Shown here: in pieces, positions 46,168 through 57,540 of the stretch | Layout of the letters: each line of letters begins with the position of its first letter | Numbering within the stretch: the first letter of the stretch is position 1 | From: Helicostylum pulchrum | Taxonomy: Eukaryota > Mucoromycota > Mucoromycetes > Mucorales > Mucoraceae | DNA length: 64,000 bases | Assembly: GCA_025677825.1 (NCBI GenBank) | Contig: JAIXMO010000018.1 | Location: 372,001 to 436,000 of the forward strand | Direction: 5' to 3' | The notes under the pieces: generated by a model | What the model was told of the DNA's origin: nothing | Database searches by the model: none | The model's input: only the letters and a program-made list of their open reading frames with translations | Position numbers and translations under genes: made by a program

Positions 46168-46527
46168 TTGTACGTTTACATTTATGATTCAATGACTGAT
46201 GCTGCGCATCAAACTGGCTCTGTTGAAATTTCGTTCTCTTTACGCAAGAATGATGAGCGTAATGATCGGTTCACAACCGCGATAACTACTGCAATGAATA
46301 TTGGTGAGTGTGGAACCATAAGTACCACTATGCCAGTTTTTGAAAACGAGGACAACGAAATCCTGGCTACGTTATCAAATTCAGCTGACGAAGCAATTGT
46401 GAACGAGTTAACTGCGTCAAACTTACTGCCCTCAACTTCAACCTCTCCATCCTTTTCATCTCAGTCTTCTGTGCCGACGAAGTTTTATGTTTCCTGGTAC
46501 GCGAAAAAACGTTTAGCCGAAAATTGA
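46168..46527 (+). CDS. Hypothetical ORF downstream of repeat A copy 3
   Basis: A 119-codon open frame (or 113 from the Met of MTDAAHQTGS at about 46192). It has SVEISFSLRKNDERNDRF, an acidic middle and a Ser/Thr/Pro-rich segment (LLPSTSTSPSFSSQSS), ending KRLAEN. Upstream, in another frame, FRVGAVKKKDFKSAKKLKDH (about 46095-46154) looks coding, so an exon or a frameshift may separate it. No family recognised. It occupies the body position between a repeat A leader and a repeat B end. Confidence 0.3.
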   Translation: MYVYIYDSMTDAAHQTGSVEISFSLRKNDERNDRFTTAITTAMNIGECGTISTTMPVFENEDNEILATLSNSADEAIVNELTASNLLPSTSTSPSFSSQSSVPTKFYVSWYAKKRLAEN

Positions 46528-46554
46528 TAGTTTACACACTTGTTCATTTTGCGT

Positions 46555-46645
46555 TTGATAAAATTCTCGCTGCATGGGTTAGTTATTCACATGTTCAACT
46601 TGGTTTTATCTGCATAAAAAGAAAACTTGTTTGAATCAAGATGGG
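46555..46645 (+). repeat. Dispersed repeat B, copy 3
   Basis: CACATGTTCAACTTGGTTTTATC, TGCATAAAAAG, AAAACTTGTTTGAATCAAGATGGGA match copies 1 and 2. The flanking arms TTCAACTTGGTTTT and AAAACTTGTTTGAA are partly complementary. Confidence 0.55.
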
Positions 46646-46819
46646 ACAGCAAGAGCACGTACGTACAATAATAGTGACCCATTTTCCTATTTTATCATCT
46701 TTTTTATCACATCTTAAAAGCCGGTCTTTTTTTTTTTCTTTTTTTTTTCTTTTCTTTTTAAATATATTTATTCTAACTAATACTGTTCTTCTTAGAGTAC
46801 TGACCATCCGTAAAGGTAA

Positions 46820-48103
46820 ATGAAAACCAGCAAAATTTGCAAGATTTCTCGTAGCAAAAATATGCTCCTTCAAATTAGAAATAGCCCACAGCATGCAATT
46901 TTTAAAGATTTAATCAAGAAGTATACACTAAATTTTCGTGATAATCGTTTAACCTCCATCACTACTAGCGATTATCGTGCACCAGTAAAACGAAAAATGG
47001 ACACCGTACTTATAGAAATACCCAAAGAACGTGTCAAAAGACAACTTTATAGTATGGAACAATCACTACATCTCGCACGTGAGAATTTACACCATGAACC
47101 TCTACTAGTAGACCCAATTGGATGTAAATTTAAAAAAAATATTCCTGTTGATTATCGATACCATCATGTAGCGCTTGATATGACTGTTTTTCAGCAGTTA
47201 CTAAACAACAACAACCGTATTCTGAAGGATATTGAGAAATTCGTAAACTGTATTATTGAATTCGAAGATTGCTGTGTATTAGTTACAGGTTTTGATTTAT
47301 TCGCTCATAACCAGCTTCTAACAGATGACTGTGCTTACGGGATCAGACCATCCGATATTTCCTCTGTCCCAGCAGCAAAAGTAAAACATAAACAAAATAC
47401 AGACAAATCATTTACCGAACTCTCAATATTCGTTGGGCTGTATGAACTTTTAATCGTAAGCGGCTATATTCTCCATAACGATTCAATCAGCCCTTTTCTT
47501 GGTAGTTCTTTCGCCAAGTTCCGTTTCGGAAATACGGTAGCAAGAAATATTCATGTCCTAGAAGCGGATGTACCTACCACTAAAACAACTAGGTTGTTAA
47601 ATCAATATTTCAAACGTTGCTCTAACAAACCTTGGGGGTATCGGTGCTACAACTCGTTCAGCAAGGGATTTTATCCTATTGTTCCGCTCGATTTACTAAA
47701 CCACCCAAGTCAGAAACACAGGCATATGAATACACATCACTTTGCCTCATATATTCTGGCTTTAATTACATCCGTTAATATAATTAAGGAAGCGGACGCG
47801 GAATCCCTTTGGTCTTTGGTTGAACGCTTGCCCACTTATGAGAAGATAGCAAAAACAATCTCTCCGAAGCCCATCACCTTCGACCAACTCATGGGCGTAA
47901 CCAACAACGAAGGCGGATAGTATTTTCGTTTGCTTTTGGACGTAGCAACCAGAATGGAGAAGCATGTTCCAAGCTACACTTTAGGTATTTACACCCTTTC
48001 TGAGGCCAAAGAAGCAGCTTTGCAAATTATGAAAAGTGGCCTCAAAGAAGAAATTAAAAAGCAACATCTATTAATTGTTAGTAAAAGAAAAGCAGAGTTT
48101 TAA
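46820..48103 (+). CDS. Unknown protein, frame interrupted by one amber codon
   Basis: The frame opens with ATG at 46820, directly after an in-frame TAA, and runs 366 codons to TAG at 47918-47920. The same frame then stays open for 60 more codons (YFRLLLDVATRMEKHVPSY ... VSKRKAEF) to TAA at 48101. The chain is rich in charged and aromatic residues: DTVLIEIPKERVKRQL, IPVDYRYHHVALDMTVF, FEDCCVLVTGFDLFAHNQLL, RCSNKPWGYRCYNSFSKGFY. No family was recognised; it may be one of the lineage-specific multicopy families. The amber codon may be a recent nonsense mutation, since sequence beyond it still looks coding. A GTAACC...GGATAG segment of 24 nt around it is too short to be a normal intron. Confidence 0.5.
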
Positions 48104-48968
48104 TTATGTATTAGTAGTTTTAATATCGAGCAACTGCATTAAAGTGTAATTTAATTCGATATATATTGGAATAATATGGTTAAATATCACAAAGCTCTTA
48201 ATTACTTAAGAAAGTCTTGCATAATCAACGACGCAGCAAATATGTCTAGTATGAAAAAGGAGAGTTTATTTAGTTATTATTTTATTCTTCTTTTCGTCAG
48301 TTCCATTTTCCTTGTTTATAATATGATTTCCCCAGTTTTTATTATTATTTACCTGCTAAATACGTGAAAAACACCCTTTAAGAATCTGAAACATAAACAG
48401 CTCACCGAGCTTTTGTTTCCCCTTTTTGTGTCAAATTTGTCTCTTTTTTTTTTAAAAAAAAAAAGGGATAATTATAAAATAAAGACTGGATAACTAGTCA
48501 AAAAGACTTTTTCTGAAGTATGTGCTAATGAGGTTTTATTATCAGTGTGACGAATACAGCTGGTGTATAAATAGACTAGTTCTTTCTCTCTGAGGTTTCT
48601 AACTTTTTTATATATATATTTTTCAGAACAATTTTTTTTCCTTATAAATAGGCCTGGATCCAGTGCTTGGGCTGTCTCCTCAGGCGTTCAATGATGACCA
48701 TGGGTATGGTAAGAGAATATACTCAGATAGTGTTCTATGTATCCACGCTAAGTTGCATGGGCCTACCTTTTTTCCCAACTTATTAATTGTGAACGTAATA
48801 AGCTTCTATGTTTCCTGCTAAAAAAAATGAGAGACTATCATAGTTGGGGGCAGGTAAAAGGCGGCATTTGCGTGACTGGAGATCAAAACGATTACACGCA
48901 CCACCTTGGGGACTAGGTTTTCTCCAAACCCTTTGTTTTTTTTTGTGTTCCCCTAACAAAAACCAATA
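48104..48968. other. Intergenic region upstream of the NUP42-like gene
   Basis: AT-rich, with mirrored T/A runs near 48437-48462. A GC-richer island at about 48651-48712 (CCTGGATCCAGTGC...CAGGCGTTC) follows a TAG and precedes a GTAAGAG, so it may be a stray exon, but no gene could be built from it. A 63-codon frame at 48176-48367 is unsupported. Confidence 0.3.
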
Positions 48969-50371
48969 ATGGCTATTTGTAAATTCTTTCAATCCGGTAA
49001 TTGTCGTAACGGCAACCGTTGTAATTTCGACCATGTAAAACCAAATGCTGCTGCAACAAGCAAATACAAGTAAAAAAAAAAAAAAAAATCCGCAATATTT
49101 ACAATTACCTTAACAACTCTTTGTAGCGAATCATCAATCAAACTCAATTTAACAGAAGAACGTCCTCAATGGAAATTAAGTGTATACGGTCCAGCAAAAG
49201 AGGAACCTAATCTTATTGTTGGTACAGATAAAAGTTGTGAAGAAGATCGATTATTCTATTATACGAGTGTGGTAGCAGTCGGCAACGAAAGTCAATATGC
49301 AAGTATATTTTATTAATTTCTTTTATATATACTAAAACTTTTTATAAATAGCTTGCTAGCCATGAACAATCATTCACTCAAATGGAAACTCAAGTCAATG
49401 CTATTTTAAGCAATCCAACAGGAGCAATTCAACATTACGAAAAACAAAAGTCGAATCATTCGGGTCCGTTTGGTGGACCTGCTAGCAACGCCCCTTTTGC
49501 ACCTTTTACAGCTCCACCTACAAACGCTTTTGGCGGTGGCGGTGGCGGCGGAGGAGCGTACGGACAACAATCTGCGTTTGGTGCACCTAAACCAGCTACT
49601 GCATTTGGACAACCTTCTGCTTTTGGTACTCCAGCATCAGCACCTGTTTCAGCATTTGGACAACCTTCAGCGTTTGGATCAACGAGTACATTAGGCGGTG
49701 GAGGCGCATTTGGATCTACGAGTGCGTTAGGTGGTGGTGGAAGTGCGTTTGGATCCACAAGTGCGTTGGGAGGTGGAAGTGCGTTTGGATCTACTAGTGC
49801 GTTAGGTGGCGGTGGTGCGTTTGGATCTACTACTAGTGGTGGAAGCGCATTTGGGTCAACAAGTGCGTTAGGTGGTGGTGGTGCGTTTGGGTCTACAAGT
49901 GCGTTAGGTGGTGGTGGAAGTGCGTTTGGATCAACAAGTGCGTTAAGTGGTGGTGGTGCGTTTGGACAACCTTCTGCGTTTGGAGCAATGGCTAATCAAC
50001 CGGCCACAACTACACCTGCATTTGGTGCTGCACCATCTGCGTTTGGTGCTGCCGCTACTATACCATCTGCATTTGGAGCAGCTGCTACCGTTAGTACACC
50101 ATCTGCGTTTGGTGGTGGAGCTGCTGCAACCAATAATATACCGTCTGCTTTTGGAGGAGCAGCTACACCATCTGCGTTTGGAAATACTTCAAGTTTAGGA
50201 GGATTTGGAAATGCTGGTAATACTGGATTTGGTACGACAAATAATGTACCTGGAAGTATGCAAACTGGAAGTGATGTGAATACAGATAGTCCTGAATGGA
50301 AAGCGTTTGCAGCAAGTGAATTCACGTATCGTGCTATACCAGAAATTGAACCACCTATTCAACTTCGTTAA
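48969..50371 (+). CDS. NUP42: FG nucleoporin with CCCH zinc finger, Nup42/NUPL2 type
   Basis: Three exons (48969-49069, 49127-49298, 49352-50371) give 430 residues. The first residues MAICKFFQSGNCRNGNRCNFDH form a C-x7-C-x5-C-x3-H zinc finger, as in human NUPL2/hCG1. A middle region (ERPQWKLSVYGPAKEEPNLI; HEQSFTQMETQVNAIL) is followed by about 20 FG repeats of SAFG and TSALGGGGAFGS type, and a C-terminal helix-like segment SPEWKAFAASEFTYRAIPEIEPP that resembles the Gle1-binding end. Nup42 sits on the cytoplasmic face of the nuclear pore and helps mRNA export through Gle1 and Dbp5. Intron 2 is GC-AG (donor GCAAGT). The FG-coding part is highly repetitive and may vary in length between strains. 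Confidence 0.9.
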
Positions 50372-50947
50372 AATAAATTGAATTTTTTTTTTTGTGGTGT
50401 TACATTATGTAAATATTTATTTATATATTTATAAAAAAAGGGGAAGAGAATATCAATAAGAAAGTGAAGAGAGAGAGATTTTTTTGTTTGGTGGTGTTGT
50501 TTTGTTGTTATTGTGTGAGGATTACATGTACAGTTTGACAGAATATAGTAGCTGATGTACAAAATAATTATAAAAGTCATTTATCTAACAGAAAAAAAAT
50601 AAAAGAATGATGGAGTACAGAATTGAGAGAAGAAGAAGAAGTGTAATTTTTTTTACCATCCATTATTTTTGTTATTTTTTTTTGCTGTTGTAGTAGTTGT
50701 TGGTTCTTTTTGCTTTTTTTTTTCGGTTTTTTGGCTTTCTTTTTTTTTTTTTGGAGTTGTATTAATTGTATATAAGTGAGTCTGTGTGTGTGTATTATGA
50801 GATATAGTATACGATATATATATTTTTTTTTTCTTGCTTTAAAAAGGGATGGCACATTTTTTCTTTTTCTTCTTTCTTTCAATTAATGGAAACTCTCTTG
50901 TCTCCTGCAGTATTTACAGTGAATAATGAGTCAAAATAGTAATTTTT
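50372..50947. other. Convergent intergenic region between NUP42 and PUF genes
   Basis: A 3'-to-3' spacer with A/T runs and GT-rich stretches (about 50490-50520). Minus-strand frames here are rich in Lys runs from homopolymers and are rejected. It presumably holds both 3' UTRs. Confidence 0.4.
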
Positions 50948-52493
50948 TTAGATGGAATTTTCGTCCAGTTGTTGCAAATGTTCTTCGTCTTCAAGACTAA
51001 CTTGACCATTATTAATAAGGGGCAACAATTTTTCCACCTCTACACTATATGTATTAGTATGGATATAGAATGAACCCCATTTTTAAAAGTACTTACTTTG
51101 AATTAAATGTTTGCCGTAGGTATACTTTTTTAAAGATTGAAGATGAGGTTTGATCTTGTTTACTAATAACTCACGTTGGTCATCGTCTACAACATCCAAC
51201 ATTTTTTGAATTACATAGTTTGCATATTGATCTTTCATCATGGTAACAAGAGGTAAAGTTCTACACATATATATATAAAAAAGATATTAATAATTTGCTT
51301 ATATACACCTTTTAAGAAAAAAAAAGAAACTTTACCCGTCAGGTCTAGGTTGAAGTACTTCTTCAATTAACAATTGTCTATCACGTTTTGATCCATAATC
51401 AACACATTTTTCAACAACGTTGCTAGCAAATTTATGTTTACTAAGTTGAAGTACTTGTCCACGGATTTTATCAATGACAAGAGACTTATCGGCTGTTCTT
51501 CCTCTTTCCAAAATATGTTGGATAACATAATTTCCGTATTGATCTTGAACAAGTTGGCTAGTACATCTATGCAACTCATCAAGCAAAGGGCCCTTTTAAA
51601 AAAAAAACTTATTAGCTGATGTGGAGAGTGTTAGTTTTTTTTTTAAAAAAAAAATACTTACAATTCGAACAGTTTGATCTTCTGTACAATGTTCAAACAT
51701 ACGTTGAATGACTCTACAACCATAAGGATGGGTAGCTAAATTATAGACTTGACCATGGAAGGCATCAATGATAAATTGAATATGTTGAGCAGGAACGCGT
51801 TCAATAGCCTTTTGAATGACATGATTACCGTTTTGATCTTTAATACACTTCAAGACACAGCCATCCAACTCCTTTACCAAGGTAGCTTGTTGTTCTGTCA
51901 AGACATGCTCCAAGGCCTTTTGTACTACACGACAGCCATACATTTGCAAAGAAAGAGAAAGGACATGACCCTCCATCTGTTTGGCCAAGATGGTCTTTTG
52001 CATCTGATTACCATGTTCAAAGAACTTTTGTAAAACATAGTTGCCAAATACATCGGTCATTAATTGTAAGGCGTTGGGTAAGACTTCTTCAAATACCATT
52101 TGCTTTTCATCGCTGTTGGCAGTCTCGAGTTTTTGTTGGATAAATCGAGAACCATGTTGGTCACCACTAAATTCGACAATATGTCCTTCGATGTCTTTTA
52201 ATTCGTATTTTTTGTTCTTGGAGTTTCGGAATTCTTCAAGTAAAGCACTACGGATACTCATGGCCATATCTTGTGTAGATTGTTGTTGCTGCTGTATATT
52301 TTGCTGCTGTTGTTGTTGCTGCTGTTGTTGATGGTTATTGTGGTTGTTGTGGTTGTGATGGTGATTGTGATGGTTTTGATGATGAGAGCGGTTATTATCG
52401 TGTCTCAAAGATCTACCGTTACCGTTACCGTTACCGTTACCATTGTTATTATAGTTTTGTTGCTGCTGTATATTTTGCTGTTGCTGTTGCTGT

Positions 52494-52529
<36 letters not shown>

Positions 52530-54246
52530 ATTTGTTGCTGTAACAATAATTGTTGCCTGGCAGCTAATAACTGTTGTTGCTGCTGTTGAATCAATAATTG
52601 TTGCTGTTGTTGTAATTGCAAAGCACGCAATTTCTTGTCAGTTGCACCAGAAAGAGGATTGTCAGGGAAGGTTGTGTCCATTCCAGCAGGGGCAGTTAGC
52701 GGGCCGTTGATACCGTGACCTAAAGCAGCAGCGGCTTGTTGTTGTTGTCTACGGTAAGCAGTATCACCTTGACTCCAACGACCGTACATGGATGCATCAG
52801 AAGTTAAAAGGTGATCAGAATTACCATCATCCATCATACCATTGGATAACTCCAAAGCAGGGTTATAAGGTTGAGCTCCATAATTATTATTACTGTTATT
52901 GTTATAGTAAGGGCTGGATTGTTGATGTTGTTGTTGTTGTTGTTGTTGTTGTTGATGGTGTTGCTGTTGGAAACGGCCTTGTTGTTGTTGCTGTTGTTGT
53001 TGTAACTGTTGTAAATAATAGGTATTAGACAACATACCATGACCATCCTAATTTTTTATTTTATTTTTTCTATTTTAAACAAACACGAAAAAAAAAAAAA
53101 TTTAAGACGTACCTCATCGTTTAAACCAAACCCACCAAATTGGTTCATCATTAATTCAGTTTGACGGTCTATCTCGTTATACATATTTCTACCGGGAGGA
53201 GTTGAATTTGAACGTGCAGGAGGTGTACTACTAGCAGTAGTAGTAAATTTATTTCGCAGGGGTGGAGAAATTGAAGAACGGGGATCTTCCATATGTAAAC
53301 CATAGTCTTCATGTTGTTGTTGCTGTTGGTGTTGTTGTTGGTGTTGCTGCTGCTGTTGTTGTTGTTGACGGTTTCTATTACCGCTTAAAATCATTTCATC
53401 ATAATCTAATGCGTTTAATTGATCTCGGTATTGTTTTTGCATAGCGTCAAGGTCACCAGTTGACATGGAAGGATCATCAAATGTAAATCCGGCAGCGGCT
53501 GCTGCTGCATGACGTTGTCTAGCTTGTTGTTGAAGAGCAAATAAAGGTGATGGTGTACGAGGGAAATCCTAATATATTTTATATAAAGTCAGATATAACC
53601 CCTCCCCACTTTTTTTCTTAATAATTAAACCTTACCTGTTGAATTAAATCTACCAAGTTTCTTTGACGACGACTGGCTAAAGTTTCTTCTCCGTTAGCCT
53701 TCGTTTGTTGTTTACCCGAATAAAATCCTCTTGGATCTTGCATTTGTTGATATTCCACTATTAATAAAATAAGTTAGTTTGGTATTTTGTCGTTATCTTT
53801 TTTTTTTTTTCTTTTTTTTTTTTTTACCTTCTTCAGCACCATTTTGCCATAACTGCCAAGGTTGTTGTTGTTGCTGCTGTTGTTGCTGCTGTTGCTGTTG
53901 TTGCTGATGTTGGACATCTTGATAGTATTTCAAGTGCTCGGGATCATTCATCTCTTGTTGACCACGTCTAGCGTTTAATAATTGTGTAGGAGGAGCACTG
54001 TTGGAACGATGGTCATCTGGGAAAAGGGAACTACTACTTCCACCTTGAGATACAAACATGTCATCATAATCGAGTTTACCATGTAATAATGCTGCCAACT
54101 ATTTGAGAGAGAAAAAATAAGTTTCATCTCGAGATGAAAAAAAAATAAACAAAATACTTTACCTGGCCTTGTGGTTGGTTTTTTGCTTTTGGCTGATGTA
54201 AGTCAGACTTTTGAACATTGGGTGACATGGGTCGACGTGGTAACAT
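50948..54246 (-). CDS. Pumilio/PUF RNA-binding protein (Puf3/PUM1 type)
   Basis: At least eight minus-strand exons, from [16 protein letters not shown] (ATG at 54246) to LQQLDENSI (stop at 50948), give about 950 residues. The N-terminal half is disordered and Gln-rich, with long CAA/CAG runs. The C-terminal PUM-HD has eight repeats whose RNA-contact residues read [49 protein letters not shown] and YANYVIQ, that is SRQ-NYQ-CRQ-NHQ-CRQ-NYQ-SNE-NYQ. This is the code of human PUM1 and yeast Puf3, predicting the target UGUANAUA. Such proteins bind 3' UTRs and promote mRNA decay or localisation; Puf3 controls mitochondrial mRNAs in yeast. The exon cut at about 51659 and the last exon are read by eye. 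Confidence 0.93.
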
Positions 54247-54450
54247 CTGACTATATTTTTAATTTCCAAATATTTTTATTTTACAGGCGTTTTTTTTTGT
54301 GTTTTTTTTTTGTCTCAGTGCGTAGAAAAGGAACAAAAAAAAGAAAAATAATTTTTATTTTGTTTTATTTAAAAGCCAGTGAAAAAAAAAGAAACTGCTT
54401 CTGTTTTGTGGTGGAAGAAAGTTTAAAGAGACGTAATAATATATATTTTT

Positions 54451-55397
54451 TTATTCTAGCAAAGAAGTTCTTTTCTCTAAAGCCTTCAACATTTGATCTC
54501 TTCTTTCTTCAGCAGAAAGTGAGTTTAATTCATCAACAGACATTTCTTCAACTGTTGCTGGTTTTTCTTCAACAACTTTATTAACTTCAACTGCTTCCAC
54601 TGCCTTTTCTTTATTTTGTTGTTCCATTAATTTCCTTAATATATACGTTATCAATTAATTTGTTTACTCTTATTTAAACCAATATATATACTTACTTTCT
54701 AGCTTGAAGTACCATAAACTCTTTACGTTTCCTTAACATTTCTTGTCTCTTGTCGGGGCTCGATTCCCAAACTTTGGGTGGTTCCTCGGCTAACCCATTT
54801 TGATCTTGTTGAATATCAAGTTTGTATCTTTGAACTAAATTGAGATGACTAGGTGATTTACGACTACTAATAGTACTTGGAGAACCGTTATTCATATTAG
54901 GTGATCCTTGTTGACTTACGATAGGTGCAGGCTTTTTTTTTAAAAAAAAAACAAAAATTAATTACGTTACTCAATCAATTATATCCATACACGTATTTAC
55001 TTACCAAAGGAAGTCCTCCATCGCGAAGTGCATTATCAACTGTAGTTTCAACCGAACCTGTTCTTTGAAGATCGGCTTGAATAGCTGCAGTTGGAACATC
55101 AGGAAACATGGCACGTACCATCTCAATCTATATATAAAATATAAGTCTATTTTATTATTGACGTTTTCTATTTCAACCCTTTTTTTTTCGTTTACCATTT
55201 GAGGAGTGACACGATGTTGTGGTCTTCTAATTGCTGTACGTCTAGGACCTTGTTGTTGGTTGGACTGATTACCACCTATTTTGAAAAAAGTTAAATTGCG
55301 AGTAAAAAGAAAAAGAGATGAAGGTATTACCAAGCATCCAGCGTAAAGCTATCAATATTAAAAATACTGCAACCAGTATTGATACGCTGTCATTCAT
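54451..55397 (-). CDS. CUE-domain ER membrane protein, Cue1-like
   Basis: Five short exons on the minus strand. MNDSVSILVAVFLILIALRW is an N-terminal membrane anchor. A basic linker (GPRRTAIRRPQHRVTPQM) leads into the CUE domain: IEMVRAMFPDVPTAAIQADL ... TTVDNALRDGGL, with the ubiquitin-contact MFP motif. Then come a Ser/Pro linker, a Lys/Glu-rich helical region and the end SAEERRDQMLKALEKRTSLL. The layout fits yeast Cue1, which anchors the E2 Ubc7 at the ER for ERAD, and the C-terminal helix lies where Cue1 has its Ubc7-binding region; that last point is inference. It is divergent from nothing nearby: the PUF gene follows on the same strand 204 bp downstream. Confidence 0.8.
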
Positions 55398-56307
55398 TCG
55401 ATATTTTCTTTTTCGTTGTTGCTTGTAAGAAAGGGAAAAAGAAGGGGGTGAAAAAGTGTACACTTTTTTTATTTATTTTTAATGGTAAACTACCAAAAAG
55501 TCACACCGCCCCTTTAAAACTTTCATGTGCGAAAAAAAAATACACCGATGGTTTTTTTGTAAACTTTTCTGCATGCGTCTTTTTTAAAAAAAAAGGCTGT
55601 AACACGAATGGATATACATGTAAAACGGGAAAAAATGCAGTTTCTAGCCATGATCTACGTAAAAATCCTTCCACACAATGAAAGCCTTCAAAACATACTC
55701 GGCAAGCATCGGTTTCATTTTCAGTATGAGTGGCCAGATAACGTATCGATTGAACGTATTTTCATTAACCCAGAAGAGAGACTCTCATAAAAACTCTCGG
55801 GTTTCCAGCCGTAGTAATGGATGCTCTTAGGCACGACATACAAAAAAAAAAGTCGAAAAATGAAGAAAACGTTTATAAGAGATTTTTTATAATAATAAAT
55901 AAAAATAAGAAAAAAAAACTGTTGCTTTGGTAAAGAAAGATTACAAAGAATTATTTCGTTTTACGTTAAATCAATTTTTTTTGCTTGAGACTCTCTATTT
56001 GTACTGTCACCGATTATTGATGTTGTTGCTAAAGCGAGCCAAGGAACTCTTGTTGATGTTTCCTCTTGGACTCGGTGAACTAGTTGTTCTCGTATTCTGT
56101 GAAAGAAAGGCTTGTATATTTCAATCAAAAAGTCGAATATCTTCTGGGTTGATTGTCTTTTTAGGGAAGGAATATATTTGTCAACCGAGTTTACCACGTC
56201 GACAATTTTGTCCCATTCAACGGAACGTTCTCTATAGTAAGTATCAGGAATATAGATTGTGTAACCCGTTAGTTTGATCTCGTCTCTTTTATTAGACCAT
56301 GATCCTC

Positions 56308-56338
<31 letters not shown>

Positions 56339-56638
56339 GAGTACTACTAGTATTACTACTGGCAACTTCCAAAGATAATCTGTTATTATTATTAGTTATT
56401 ATATTTTCCCGTCATTTTTTTGGACTTCGGGGTCAAAGAAGACTAAGGTAACTTCTGGTGGAGAGTTGCTTTTTTTTTGTGAGAAAATTCATTCATGCAA
56501 TTTTATTGTGTTATAAATCTTTTATTTTAACTTTTAAAAAAAAGATTAATCTGATCAGTTTCCACTAGAATATTACAAAGAGAAATATGGTCAATTTTAT
56601 TTTTTGTAAGTGAGGATGTAATATGCACTTTAAACTTA
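55398..56638. other. Accessory DNA with gene relics
   Basis: Between the CUE gene and the ORF at 56639 there are two coding-like pieces. At 55608-55790 (plus) a frame contains ESLQNILGKHRFHFQYEWPD. At 55961-56330 (minus) a frame reads GYTIYIPDTYYRERSVEWDK, then VNSVDKYIPSLKRQSTQKIF and IYKPFFHRIREQLVHRV; its upstream part runs into a 26-bp T tract on the plus strand (about 56312-56338). Neither has a proper start, and neither family is recognised. Confidence 0.35.
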
Positions 56639-57109
56639 CTAAACCAGACGGTTCATCTCTGCTAACAATCTTGCTTTGTCATTTTCTACTGACTCTTCTT
56701 GTTGTAATACGGTTGCTTCTTGTTGTTCGTTCAGGTTTTCGATGATAATATCCAAGACCGGGTCTGAATTTAAGACGAGCGAAAGTGTGCTTTCGAGCTG
56801 ACTTGCTCGCATTGCTGCTACTTCTGTCGTTCTGACGTTATTTGTCCGTGAGCGCCAGAAAATACGCAATTCCTTTTTTATGATTTCTTTCGTAATGGGC
56901 GCTGAAATGAAACTGAAAGCTTCACTGAGAAGCTCAATCATTTTGATATTAGACCAATTGTAAACTTGGTACGATTTCAAGTCTCGCAGGATCTCGCTTG
57001 GAGAAGCTAGAAAGAAAATGTTAGAAACTGAAATAACACTGCTGGTAAGGTGCATCTGCATTAGAGTGAAACAAAAAGCAAATACGTGACTTTTCGGGGG
57101 GGGGTACAC
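56639..57109 (-). CDS. Hypothetical protein downstream of repeat A copy 4
   Basis: The minus-strand frame ends at 56639. The coding-looking part is about 123 residues: ASPSEILRDLKSYQVYNW, KMIELLSEAFSFISAPITKE, IIKKELRIFWRSRTNNVRTT and a long C-terminal helix (NLNEQQEATVLQQEESVEND ... AEMNRLV). The true start may be an upstream exon: TTTCTTTCTAG precedes GCTTCTCC (near 57008), so the codons before it that belong to repeat A could be leader or intron. Repeat A copy 4 provides the sequence immediately upstream. No family recognised; the helices suggest a coiled-coil protein. Confidence 0.4.
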   Translation of the reverse strand: MYPPPKSHVFAFCFTLMQMHLTSSVISVSNIFFLASPSEILRDLKSYQVYNWSNIKMIELLSEAFSFISAPITKEIIKKELRIFWRSRTNNVRTTEVAAMRASQLESTLSLVLNSDPVLDIIIENLNEQQEATVLQQEESVENDKARLLAEMNRLV

Positions 57110-57490
57110 ATACCTTTACAGCACTGTGTTAAAACCAGAAAAAAAAATAGAACATCTCCTGGTCTTGTACTAGCTTATGCCTGGGGAAAACCGTGTCCTT
57201 TTGTACGGACATGAAGAAAACGAAAATGCTAAAAAAAAAAGCAGAATAATAAATGAATAATTAAGATACAAGCTCTTTTAAAAAAAAGTATATATGTAAA
57301 AATTACTTACTGGTATGCATTGAAAAGGAAGAAAAAAAAAAGACAAAGAAATACAGCTGATAAAATGGGTGGTCACTTTTACTCATGGTGTGATCTATTT
57401 CATCATTTTGATTGTTCTACACTTGTATCATGCAAGAAAAAAAAACACTGTGAAATTTTTTGCCAAATGCCTGCTTAGTTAACAAGTAGT
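57020..57490 (-). repeat. Dispersed repeat A, copy 4 (leader module)
   Basis: The reverse complement contains TTTCACAGTG, ACAAGTGTAGAAC, AAAATGATGAAATAGATCAC, CATGAGTAAAAGTGACCACC, ATTTTATCAGC, ATGCATACCAGTAAGTAA, an intron-like stretch ending TTTTTAGCATTTTCG, the hairpin (57194-57211), GGCATAAGCTAGTACAAG, and CACGTATTTGCTTTTTGTTT with CACTCTAATGCAGATGCACC. Order and spacing agree with copy 3. Confidence 0.7.
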
Positions 57491-57540
57491 TCTTTTTTTT
57501 TATTGAATAAAAGCAATGATTGATATATGTGATAGTTTAT

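Noticed and set aside
47895..47920. 24-nt intron removing the amber codon
   Set aside because: GT...AG borders exist, but the length is about half the shortest credible intron in the window.
49456..49758. Pro-rich minus-strand frame
   Set aside because: Antisense of the FG repeats of the NUP42-like gene.
52418..52444. Telomere-like TTACCG repeats
   Set aside because: They are in frame inside the PUF gene and encode an Asn-Gly run; there is no other telomeric context.
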